A stretch of 64,000 nucleotides of DNA from CADEFQ01 sp050185195 (GTDB lineage Bacteria; Pseudomonadota; Gammaproteobacteria; Steroidobacterales; Steroidobacteraceae): contig JBFWZQ010000005.1 of assembly GCA_050185195.1 (NCBI GenBank), positions 129,434 through 193,433 of the forward strand, read 5' to 3'. Within the stretch, counting starts at the first letter, position 1; each line of letters begins with the position of its first letter. The position numbers and the translations under genes are program-made. Of this stretch, positions 49,961-57,425 are shown piece after piece. Under the pieces are notes generated by a model. That model had not been told where the DNA came from. It was given only the letters and a program-made list of their open reading frames with translations, and ran no database searches.

Positions 49961-50572
49961 GTGGCCGGCTTTCTCGCCCAGTTGCTCGTGGACCTGCGCG
50001 CGACCTCGGCGCTCGAGGGCGTCACGGTCGCGCTCGGCCTCGTGTACGTGGTGCTGGCCGTGCGCCGCAGTCGCTGGTGCTGGGTCTACGGCGGCGTCTC
50101 CTCGGCGGGCCTCGCCTGGCTGTCGGTGCGCGCGGCGCTGCCGATGCAGGCGCTGCTGCAGGCGTTCTACGTCGCGATGGCGGCTTACGGCTTCACGCGC
50201 TGGAGCGCGGATCGCGATACGGGCGGGCATGTCAAGGTCGGCTGGTGGCCGTGGCCGGCCCACGTCGCCGCGTGGGTCGCGATCCTGGTGCTGACGCTCA
50301 CGACCTCCCACGTGCTCGCGCGCTACACGCAGGCCGCGGAGCCCATGCTCGATGCCGCGTGCACGGCCGGGAGCCTGCTCGCCACCTGGCTCGCGGCGCG
50401 CGCACGCATCGAGAACTGGCTGTACTGGATCGTCGTCGACGCCGCGCTCGGCGTGCTCTACGCCAGCCAGGGGCTCGCCCTCATCACGCTGCTCTATTTC
50501 GCCTATCTCGGGATGGCGGTACTCGGGTTCGTGAGCTGGCTGCGCGGCCTGTCCGAAAGACCCGCGCCGTGA
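49961..50572 (+). CDS. pnuT: PnuC-family permease, probable thiamine transporter PnuT
   Basis: A 203-residue inner-membrane protein with seven or so hydrophobic helices. The PnuC-family signature W-x-x-W-x-x-x-D is present as NWLYWIVVD in the second half. PnuC proteins carry nicotinamide riboside; those in TPP-riboswitch operons (PnuT) carry thiamine by facilitated diffusion and depend on phosphorylation for trapping. The start is GTG at 49961, 10 nt after the YkoF-like gene. The stop overlaps the kinase start as GTGA, coupling permease and kinase. Thiamine as cargo is inferred from context. Confidence 0.92.
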   Translation: MAGFLAQLLVDLRATSALEGVTVALGLVYVVLAVRRSRWCWVYGGVSSAGLAWLSVRAALPMQALLQAFYVAMAAYGFTRWSADRDTGGHVKVGWWPWPAHVAAWVAILVLTLTTSHVLARYTQAAEPMLDAACTAGSLLATWLAARARIENWLYWIVVDAALGVLYASQGLALITLLYFAYLGMAVLGFVSWLRGLSERPAP

Positions 50573-51456
50573 GCATCCTGCCCGCTCCCGACGTGCTGGC
50601 GCGGGTGCCGGGCGCCGACGGGGGCGCGCCGGCCGACGTGCGCCCGCTGGCTGGGGGCCTCACCAATCGCAGCTTCCTGGTCGCGACGGGGCAGGGCCGC
50701 TTCGTGGTGCGACTCGGCACGGCCCACGACACCTTGCTCGCGATCGACCGGCGCGTCGAGACCACGGTGCAGCGCCTCGCGGCGGGCGCGCAGGTGGCAC
50801 CGCGCGTGGTGCACGCGGATATCGCGAGCGGTCTCCTGATCACGGAGTACGTCGACGGGCGCGGCTGGACCGACGTGGATTTCACAGACCGGGTCGGCAT
50901 CGACCGCCTGTGCGCGCAGCTCGCCCGGTTGCAGGGTATCGACGCGCGCGCGGTGCCCGGCCTCGGCGTGCTTGACCCGCTCGCGCTCGCGCGCGGTTAT
51001 GTCGCGCGGATCGGGGCGGCGGCGCCGGAGGAGCAGCCGCATCTCGCGCAACTGCTCACCGAATCGGAGCGCCACTGGCGGGATTGCGGCGCCACGGCCC
51101 GCCACCCGGTGCTCGCGCACAGCGACCTGCACGGCTCGAACCTCGTCGACGGGGAACGCCTCTGGCTCATCGACTGGGAGTACGCCGCGCTCGCCGATCC
51201 CCTGCACGATGTCGCCTGCCTGCTCGCCTACTACCCGCAGGCCGCGCCGCACACCGGGCGCATGCTGGCGGCCCTTGGCCTCGAGCGCGTGGCAACGCCG
51301 GCGATGCTCGACGCCGCGGTCTGGCTCTTCCAGCTGCTGGTTTTCCTCTGGTATCGGGCCCGCCGCGTGGCGGTTGCCCCCTGTGCGCTGGAGCAAAGCG
51401 CCGAAGCGCGCGCCGCACGCGCCCTCGTTCCCCTCGTGCATAATAGGAGTCTTTGA
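50569..51456 (+). CDS. Aminoglycoside-phosphotransferase-fold kinase, probable thiamine kinase
   Basis: A 295-residue kinase of the APH/choline-kinase fold. Key elements are PLAGGLTNRSFLV (nucleotide loop), HSDLHGSNLV with the catalytic aspartate and Mg-binding asparagine, and LIDWEYAALADPLHD with the DFG-like aspartate. ThiK of E. coli has the same fold and salvages thiamine to thiamine phosphate. Here it overlaps the PnuT-like gene in a TPP-riboswitch operon, so it would trap imported thiamine. Formation of TPP itself would need a thiamine-phosphate kinase such as ThiL elsewhere. GTG start. Confidence 0.88.
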   Translation: MSILPAPDVLARVPGADGGAPADVRPLAGGLTNRSFLVATGQGRFVVRLGTAHDTLLAIDRRVETTVQRLAAGAQVAPRVVHADIASGLLITEYVDGRGWTDVDFTDRVGIDRLCAQLARLQGIDARAVPGLGVLDPLALARGYVARIGAAAPEEQPHLAQLLTESERHWRDCGATARHPVLAHSDLHGSNLVDGERLWLIDWEYAALADPLHDVACLLAYYPQAAPHTGRMLAALGLERVATPAMLDAAVWLFQLLVFLWYRARRVAVAPCALEQSAEARAARALVPLVHNRSL

Positions 51457-51471
51457 CCGAGGGGAGTGCGG

Positions 51472-51786
51472 ATGGCGGTGCTGAAGGTCGTCGACCGGGA
51501 TGGCGTCGAACACGACGTCGAGAGCGAGACGGGGCTCAAGGTCATGGAAGTTCTCCGTGAGCTCGATTACGGCGTTGCGGCGATCTGCGGGGGCATGTGT
51601 TCCTGCGCGACCTGCCACGTCTACGTCGACCCCGAATGGGCAGCCCGGCTGCCGGCGCCGATGTCCGACGAGAAGGACCTGCTCGTCGAACTCACGCACT
51701 ACGGGGAGCGGTCGCGTCTCTCCTGCCAGATCGATTTCACGCCCGCACTGGACGGCCTGAAGGTCACCATCGCGCCCGACGAATGA
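51472..51786 (+). CDS. [2Fe-2S] ferredoxin, adrenodoxin/ISC type
   Basis: A 104-residue electron carrier. The cluster cysteines are C39-x5-C45-x2-C48-x36-C85, the exact spacing of the adrenodoxin/Fdx class. This class serves either iron-sulfur assembly or P450/hydroxylase systems. No isc genes or P450 are nearby, so its partner is unknown. GGGGAG ends 5 nt before the ATG at 51472, favouring it over the GTG at 51466. Only 15 nt separate it from the kinase gene, so read-through from the thiamine operon is possible. Confidence 0.93.
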   Translation: MAVLKVVDRDGVEHDVESETGLKVMEVLRELDYGVAAICGGMCSCATCHVYVDPEWAARLPAPMSDEKDLLVELTHYGERSRLSCQIDFTPALDGLKVTIAPDE

Positions 51787-51795
51787 GGAACCGAC

Positions 51796-52575
51796 ATGAC
51801 TGAAACCGTTCTCGTCGACATCCGCGGCGAGGTCGCCGTCGTCACGCTCAATCGGCCCGATACCGCGAACACGCTCGATCTCGCGATGGGCCGCGATCTG
51901 CTCGCCGCCGCGCTGCGGTGCGAGGCCGATCCGGCGGTGCGGGCGGTCGTGCTGACCGGCGCCGGCAAGGCCTTCTGCTTCGGCGGGGACCTGCGCGGCA
52001 TGATGAGCGGCGAGGCGCCGATCGAGCCGTACCTGAAGGAACTCACGACGCACCTGCACGCGGCGGTGGCGCGCTTCATGCGGATGGACGCGCCCGTGGT
52101 CGCGGCGGTGAACGGCACCACGGCGGGCGCCGGGGTCGGCCTCGTGGCGATGGCCGATCTTGCAGTCATGGCGGCGGGCGCGAAAATCTCGCTCGCCTAC
52201 ACCGGGGTCGGCCTCACGCCCGACGGCGGCACCTCGTTCCTGCTGCCGCGGATCGTCGGCGCGAAGCGCGCGATGGAGCTGATCCTCACCAATCGTGCGC
52301 TCACCGCGCCCGAGGCGCTCGAATGGGGGCTCGTCAACCAGGTCGTGCCGGACGCGGAAGTACTCGACAAGGCACTGGAGCTCGCCAGCCGGCTCGCGGC
52401 GGGCCCGAAGGGCGCCTTCGGCCGCGCGAAGCGGCTCGTGGCGGCCTCGCTCGGCGCGCTCGAATCGCAGCTCTCGCTCGAGAGCGAGACGATCGCCGCG
52501 CAGGCGGCCACGGCCGAGGGGCGCGAAGGCATCGGCGCGTTCTTCGAGAAGCGCAAGGCGCAATACCCCAGGTAA
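51796..52575 (+). CDS. Enoyl-CoA hydratase/isomerase family protein
   Basis: A 259-residue crotonase-fold protein. The oxyanion-hole loops are GKAFCFGGDLRGM and NGTTAGAGVGLVAMADL, and the second active-site region is TGVGLTPDGGTSFLLPRIVG. The Asp in the latter, where hydratases often have Glu, resembles PaaG/isomerase-like members, so hydration of enoyl-CoA is not certain. The C-terminus (GREGIGAFFEKRKAQYP) is typical of the family. It starts 9 nt after the ferredoxin stop and precedes rraB. Its exact CoA substrate is unknown. Confidence 0.9.
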   Translation: MTETVLVDIRGEVAVVTLNRPDTANTLDLAMGRDLLAAALRCEADPAVRAVVLTGAGKAFCFGGDLRGMMSGEAPIEPYLKELTTHLHAAVARFMRMDAPVVAAVNGTTAGAGVGLVAMADLAVMAAGAKISLAYTGVGLTPDGGTSFLLPRIVGAKRAMELILTNRALTAPEALEWGLVNQVVPDAEVLDKALELASRLAAGPKGAFGRAKRLVAASLGALESQLSLESETIAAQAATAEGREGIGAFFEKRKAQYPR

Positions 52576-52592
52576 CCGACGCGCGTGACGCC

Positions 52593-53018
52593 ATGAAAAT
52601 CGCGTATCTGCTGTTGCTGTTGTTCGGCGGGGCGGTCGCCCTCGCGCGCATCTGGATGAGCATCAAGAAGGCGCGCGACCTGCCGGCCCACAGCTGGGAC
52701 GCAAAGCTGATCGAGAAGCTGCGCGCGTCGGGCTCGGACCCCTTCCAGCCGCACGACGTGGTGTTCTTCTTCGGCATGCCGAACGAAGGCGCCGCGCAGC
52801 GGGCCGTCGAGCGCCTCGTGCGCGACGGTTACGCCGCCGAATACAAGCACGTGCCGGACCAGTCCGAGCTGGCGTACGCCGTGCATGCCCAGCGCTCGAT
52901 CCGCCTGTCCGTGTCGGACATGCAGGCGACGAGCCGCAAGTTCAACGACATGGCCGCCGAACTCCACGGCCGCTACGACGGCTGGGCCGCCGCGCACAAC
53001 AAGCGGCCGGAAGAATAG
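52593..53018 (+). CDS. Membrane-anchored RraB-like RNase E regulator
   Basis: A 141-residue protein with an N-terminal membrane helix (IAYLLLLLFGGAVALARIW) and a RraB-like domain (DPFQPHDVVFFFGMPNEG, GYAAEYKHVPDQ, QATSRKFNDMAAELHGRYDGW). E. coli RraB binds the RNase E degradosome scaffold and alters which transcripts are cut, but it is soluble. RNase E is tethered to the inner membrane, so a membrane-anchored regulator would sit at the same place. It is the last gene before the terminator hairpin. The family call is good; function as an RNase E inhibitor is by homology only. Confidence 0.82.
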   Translation: MKIAYLLLLLFGGAVALARIWMSIKKARDLPAHSWDAKLIEKLRASGSDPFQPHDVVFFFGMPNEGAAQRAVERLVRDGYAAEYKHVPDQSELAYAVHAQRSIRLSVSDMQATSRKFNDMAAELHGRYDGWAAAHNKRPEE

Positions 53019-53050
53019 AAGGCCGGGAGCGCTTTCGCGCCCCCGGCCTT
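53019..53050. terminator. Bidirectional hairpin terminator
   Basis: Directly after the rraB stop, AAGGCCGGG (53019-53027) pairs with CCCGGCCTT (53042-53050); an inner GCGC-TTTC-GCGC stem extends it. It lies between convergent rraB and the TonB-receptor gene, whose stop is at 53074, so it can serve both. T tracts are short. Confidence 0.75.
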
Positions 53051-53073
53051 TCGTCATCTACGGCAGGACGGCA

Positions 53074-55707
53074 TCAGAACGAGTAGGTCGCCCTGAAGTT
53101 CCAGAACCGGCCTCGCGGGTTGTGCACGTTCTGTGCGTACCCGTAGAGGTCGGCGTCGCCGTCGCCGATCGCGAACGGTGGCTTCTCGTCGAGTGCATTG
53201 TCGACGCCCAGCAGCAGCTTCAGGTGCTCGAGCGCCGTGTAGCGGAACTGCAGGTTCAAGGTCGTGAAGGAGCCCACGTCGCGGGTTTTCACCGAGTCGA
53301 AGTCGAGGATGCCGTCGAAGTCGTTGTCAGGCTTGTCCTGGAACGGCCCGATGTAGTTGATCGCGGCATAGACGCCCCACTGGTCGTTGCCCCAGTCGCC
53401 CGTCAGCGTTGCCCGGTCCTCGGGGTACTCGTACTCGCCCTCGAGCGGACGGGTCACGAAGGCCGTGCCGGCCAGGTTCAGCTCGACCTTCTCGAACTTG
53501 AGGAGGTGCGTGTAGCTGAGCCCGGTCGTCAGCGTGCCCGCGCCGAGATCGGTGCTGAAGTAGCCGCCGAAGTCGAGGCCGCTCGCCGTCTGCTCGCCGA
53601 TGTTCAGGAAGCCGCTGTTGATCGACTGCAGCGTACCGAGCGTCGCCCCGCCCACCGGGGCGCTGCGCACGCACACGGTGCTGGCCTGCGTGCCGCAGTT
53701 CTGCAGGTAGATGAAGCCGAAGGGCGCTTCCTCGATCTTGCGCTCCTGCTTGATGTCCCAGTAATCGAGCGAGAGCTCGATCGACGAGGACGGCTTCCAG
53801 GCCACGCCGAAGTTGTAGGACTCGGACTCCTCGGCCTTGAGGTTCGGGTTGCCCGAGAAAATGATGTTGTAGTCGAGTGCCGTGCACGCGCCCGTCACGC
53901 CCGCCGCGCAACCGAACGTGTCGATGAAGAACTGCGACTCCTGGGAGGGCCCGAGGCCGATCTGCGCGAGCGAGGGCGCGCGGAAGCCCGTGCCCCACGA
54001 GGCGCGGAACGCGAGCGACTCGATCGGCGCCCAGCGAAGCGCGACCTTCGGGTTGGTCGTGTTGCCGAAATCGCTGTAGTCGTCGTAGCGCCCGGCGAGC
54101 GAAAGCTCGAGGCCCGTATAGAGCGGCACGGCGAGTTCGACGTACGCCGCCCAGCTGTCCCGCGAGCCCGCGGCGCTCACGGCCTCGGTGCCGAAGATCA
54201 GGCCGCGCTGGAACTGGTCGTCCGGCACGTCCTTGACGCTTTCGTCGCGGTACTCAACGCCCGCCGCCATGCGGACCTTGCCGGCCGGCATGTCGAACAG
54301 CTCGCCCGTGACCTGGCCGTCATACATCGTCAGCTCGGCCTTGCCGCGGCGCACGAGGCTCGTCGTGATCGAGTCGATCACCGATGCCGGGTTCTGCACG
54401 CCGCCGAACGGGTTGTAGCGGCCCGCGTTGATTTCCCGCTGGAGGAAATCGGTGCGCACCCAGCCCATCGAGCGGTCGCCGGACTGTTCGGACTTGCTGC
54501 GCGCGCGTTGTGCGGCGACTTCCCAGTCCCAGTTGCCGCCGAACTTGCCGCGCAGGCCCACGACGGCCCGCAGGTTGTCGGATTCGATGTCCCACTGCCG
54601 CGGGCCCGCATCCACCGTGCGATAGCGGCCGAGCAGGATGGTGGTGGCGCCCGCGAACGGGTTGTTGGGATGCGTGACCGGCACGGTCAGGCCGGCGGAC
54701 TCGTCGAGCGGTGTCGGCGCGCCCTGTGCGAACGAGTTGTTGTGCTGCACGCCGATCTCGGTGAAGAGTTCGACGCCGCTGCCCAGGGCCTGGTGGCCGA
54801 GCAGCATGAGGCCGGTGCGTTCGGCCTTCGGGATCAGCAGGTTCCAGGGGCCGTAATCGTAGAGGCAAGTCTGGCCTGCGATGCTGCCCGCCGGGCAAGC
54901 CGGGTCGCGCAGCGTCACGCCATCGACGACGAAGCGGCCGGGATAACCGCGCGAAGAGCGGAAGTCTTCGCCGCCGCGGGCGGTCTGGTCCGCGCTGCCG
55001 AGCGAGCCGCGATCCTTGTTGAACAGGGTCGTGTTCTTGAAGTAATCGAAGATCACCGTGAGGTTCGAGTCATCGTCGCCGATGCCCCAGATGGCCGATG
55101 CGGTCGTTTCGTCGTACGGTCCGCTCGTCACGCTCCCGTAGCCGCCCGAAAGCTGCAGGCCCTGGTAGTCCTTGCGCAGGATGATGTTGATCACGCCCGC
55201 GACCGCGTCCGAGCCGTAGAGGGCCGACGCGCCGTCCTTCAGCACCTCGACACGCTCGATCGCGGCGACCGGGATCGAGTTGATGTCGACGAAGTTTGTC
55301 GTGATGTTCTCGGCGAACGCGCTGATCGCCACGCGCCGGCCGTTCACGAGCACGAGCGTCGCGTCGGCGCCGAGGCCGCGCAGGCTGATCGAGGCCGCGC
55401 CGTTCGCGGTCGAGTCCTGGTTGTTGCCGCGGGTGGAAAACGCGCCGGCGCCATTCGCCGGCAGCTTTTCCATCAGCTGCTGCAGGTTGCTGTAGCCCGA
55501 TTTTTCGATGTCTTCACGGCTCACCGTGACGACGGGAGAAGGGTTCTCGAAGTCCGAGCCGCGCGCGATGCGCGAACCGGTGACGACAACCTCTTCGTTG
55601 CTTTCGCCCTGGGCGTAGCCCGTGGTGGCAGTCGCGAGCGCTGCCAGCGCGAGCAGGCCGCCGCGAGCGTAGGTGCCCGCACGCGGCCGCGAGTGATTGG
55701 TACTCAT
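53074..55707 (-). CDS. Large TonB-dependent receptor
   Basis: An 877-residue outer-membrane receptor. A signal peptide (LLALAALATATTGYAQ) is followed by EEVVVTGSRIARGSDFENPSPV, and the plug carries ASISLRGLGADATLVLVNGRRV and RVEVLKDGASALYGSDAVAGVINIILRKDY. A long barrel closes with NFRATYSF. This is the group of receptors with two cysteine-bearing extracellular loops (for example DPACPAGSIAGQTCLYD) common in Xanthomonadales, Caulobacterales and sphingomonads; substrates are mostly unknown (peptides, glycans or others). AGGGGAG precedes the ATG at 55707. It stands alone with its own promoter and terminator. Confidence 0.93.
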   Translation of the reverse strand: MSTNHSRPRAGTYARGGLLALAALATATTGYAQGESNEEVVVTGSRIARGSDFENPSPVVTVSREDIEKSGYSNLQQLMEKLPANGAGAFSTRGNNQDSTANGAASISLRGLGADATLVLVNGRRVAISAFAENITTNFVDINSIPVAAIERVEVLKDGASALYGSDAVAGVINIILRKDYQGLQLSGGYGSVTSGPYDETTASAIWGIGDDDSNLTVIFDYFKNTTLFNKDRGSLGSADQTARGGEDFRSSRGYPGRFVVDGVTLRDPACPAGSIAGQTCLYDYGPWNLLIPKAERTGLMLLGHQALGSGVELFTEIGVQHNNSFAQGAPTPLDESAGLTVPVTHPNNPFAGATTILLGRYRTVDAGPRQWDIESDNLRAVVGLRGKFGGNWDWEVAAQRARSKSEQSGDRSMGWVRTDFLQREINAGRYNPFGGVQNPASVIDSITTSLVRRGKAELTMYDGQVTGELFDMPAGKVRMAAGVEYRDESVKDVPDDQFQRGLIFGTEAVSAAGSRDSWAAYVELAVPLYTGLELSLAGRYDDYSDFGNTTNPKVALRWAPIESLAFRASWGTGFRAPSLAQIGLGPSQESQFFIDTFGCAAGVTGACTALDYNIIFSGNPNLKAEESESYNFGVAWKPSSSIELSLDYWDIKQERKIEEAPFGFIYLQNCGTQASTVCVRSAPVGGATLGTLQSINSGFLNIGEQTASGLDFGGYFSTDLGAGTLTTGLSYTHLLKFEKVELNLAGTAFVTRPLEGEYEYPEDRATLTGDWGNDQWGVYAAINYIGPFQDKPDNDFDGILDFDSVKTRDVGSFTTLNLQFRYTALEHLKLLLGVDNALDEKPPFAIGDGDADLYGYAQNVHNPRGRFWNFRATYSF

Positions 55708-55759
55708 CCTTGAAATGCTCCCCTGTTGTTGTCTGGCCCGGTTGTAGGGGCCTGACAAC

Positions 55760-55788
55760 ATATTCTGCCTACGACTTATCCGTGTCAA
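55760..55788 (-). promoter_or_regulatory. Sigma-70 promoter of the large TonB receptor
   Basis: Minus strand: a perfect -35 TTGACA (55783-55788), 17-nt spacer and -10 GAATAT (55760-55765). This predicts a ~45-nt leader to the ATG at 55707. It is the clearest -35/-10 pair in the window. Confidence 0.7.
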
Positions 55789-55812
55789 AGGCGCGGGTGT
55801 TGCTAAAACGCA

Positions 55813-56565
55813 TCAACCCCGGGATGAAGCCTGGCGTTTGACGGCTTCCGCGGCCGCCGCGATCGCGTCGGAGTCGCCCAGGTAGCGACTCGCGGTGGGG
55901 CGCAGCGCGGCGTCGAACTCGTAGACGCGCGGCACGCCGGTTGGGATGTTCAGCTCCACGATGTCCGCTTCCGAAACGCCGTCGAGCATCTTCACCATGG
56001 CGCGCAGGCTGTTGCCGTGCGCGACGACGGCGACATTGCGCCCGGCGCGCAGCGGCGGCGCGATGCGTTCGTTCCAGGCGGGCAGGACGCGCGCGAGCGT
56101 GTCCTTCAGGGATTCCGTGGCGGGCAACAGCGCGGGATCGATGTCCGCGTAGCGCGGATCGAAGCGCGGATGGCGCGGATCGTCGGCGGCGAGCGGCGGC
56201 GGCGGGATGTCGTAGCTGCGGCGCCAGATCTTCACCTGTGCCTCGCCGTGCCGCTCGACCGTCTGCGCCTTGTCGAGGCCCTGCAGCGCGCCGTAGTGCC
56301 GCTCGTTCAGGCGCCAGTTGCGCTCGACGGGCACCCACATGCGATCCGTTTCATCGAGGATGTACCAGAGCGTGCGGATGGCACGCTTCAGCACCGACGT
56401 GAACGCGAGGTCGATGTGGATGCCGGCCTGGCGGATCTCGACGCCGGCCTGTTTCGCCTCCGCGCGGCCCTGCTCGGTGAGGTCGACGTCGGTCCAGCCA
56501 GTGAAGAGGTTCTCGAGATTCCAGGCGCTCTGGCCGTGACGGACGAGGATCAGGGTACCGGGCAT
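55813..56565 (-). CDS. gpmA: 2,3-bisphosphoglycerate-dependent phosphoglycerate mutase
   Basis: Interconverts 3- and 2-phosphoglycerate in glycolysis/gluconeogenesis. The 250-residue protein has the phosphohistidine motif LVRHGQSAWN (His10), NERHYGALQGLDKAQT, and the second catalytic histidine in VAHGNSLRAMVKML. Length and insertions match the dPGM class, not the small cofactor-independent phosphatases of the same superfamily. It is 38 nt downstream of the glycosyltransferase gene on the same strand and may be cotranscribed with it. Confidence 0.95.
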   Translation of the reverse strand: MPGTLILVRHGQSAWNLENLFTGWTDVDLTEQGRAEAKQAGVEIRQAGIHIDLAFTSVLKRAIRTLWYILDETDRMWVPVERNWRLNERHYGALQGLDKAQTVERHGEAQVKIWRRSYDIPPPPLAADDPRHPRFDPRYADIDPALLPATESLKDTLARVLPAWNERIAPPLRAGRNVAVVAHGNSLRAMVKMLDGVSEADIVELNIPTGVPRVYEFDAALRPTASRYLGDSDAIAAAAEAVKRQASSRG

Positions 56566-56603
56566 CGAAGACTCCAGCGGCGGCGAACGGGGATTGCCGC
56601 AGC

Positions 56604-57419
56604 TTACAGCCACCCGCCTGTCTTTGCAGTGTGGGCATCGAGCCCGCGGGCGCAGCGGATGCTGCGGTGGGCGATCGTATCGGCAAGCAGCGCCTCGTTC
56701 ACCGCGCGACGGTCGCGGGCCGCGGCCGCGTGGTGCAGGTGCCAGGCGATGCCACCGAAGACCAGCGTTCGCCGCTGACGACCGAGGTGCACGAGCCGTG
56801 CGACGAGTTCCTTGTCCTCCGGGCCCCAGCCGATGAAGTCCTCGTTGAAGCCGTTGACGGCCACGAGGTCCTCGCGCCAGGTCGCGAAGTTGCAGCTCTT
56901 CACGGCGAGGAGTCGATTCGCGGGCCGCGCGCAGGCGCGTGCCAGGGGCGGGCATCGCAGGGCGTAGGGGCGGCGAAGGCTCGGGGCGCCGCGCGGGCGC
57001 ATCCCCGGGGCAAGCGGGTCGGGCGCCGCGAGTGCGGCCTGCGTCGCCGCGGCATCGAGCGGGATCCGCATGCCTTGCACGAACGCGCCGGCACGTGCCG
57101 CCGCCGCATGGTCCGCGATGAAGTCGGCGTGCAGCAGCATGTCGCCGTCGATGAAGACCAGGTACTCGCCGCGACTTGCCGCGATCGCGAGGTTGCGCAG
57201 CCGCGCGGCGCGAAAGCCTGCGTGCACCTGGCGGGCGACGGCGACGGGCACCGGGACCCGTGCGGCGAAGCGATCCAACACGGCGCGGGTGGCCGGCCCC
57301 GAGCCGTCGTCCGCAACCAGGACTTCGTCGGGCAACCGCCGCTGCGCCGCCACGGTGGCCAGCACCGCAGCGAGCGCATCGGCTCGCTCGTACGTCGTGA
57401 CGACGAGCGAGATGCGCAT
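56604..57419 (-). CDS. Family 2 glycosyltransferase with galactosyltransferase-like C-terminus
   Basis: A 271-residue GT-A enzyme. ISLVVTTYERADAL begins the nucleotide-sugar domain; the metal-binding DxD is in YLVFIDGDMLLHADF. The C-terminal GFNEDFIGWGPEDKELVARL is the acceptor-binding block of the galactosyltransferase/chondroitin-polymerase type. No signal peptide is present. It starts 6 nt after the glutamate-dehydrogenase stop (ATG 57419, or GTG 57422). Donor and acceptor sugars are unknown, and no other envelope-polysaccharide gene is beside it. Confidence 0.87.
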   Translation of the reverse strand: MRISLVVTTYERADALAAVLATVAAQRRLPDEVLVADDGSGPATRAVLDRFAARVPVPVAVARQVHAGFRAARLRNLAIAASRGEYLVFIDGDMLLHADFIADHAAAARAGAFVQGMRIPLDAAATQAALAAPDPLAPGMRPRGAPSLRRPYALRCPPLARACARPANRLLAVKSCNFATWREDLVAVNGFNEDFIGWGPEDKELVARLVHLGRQRRTLVFGGIAWHLHHAAAARDRRAVNEALLADTIAHRSIRCARGLDAHTAKTGGWL

Positions 57420-57425
57420 CACGCG

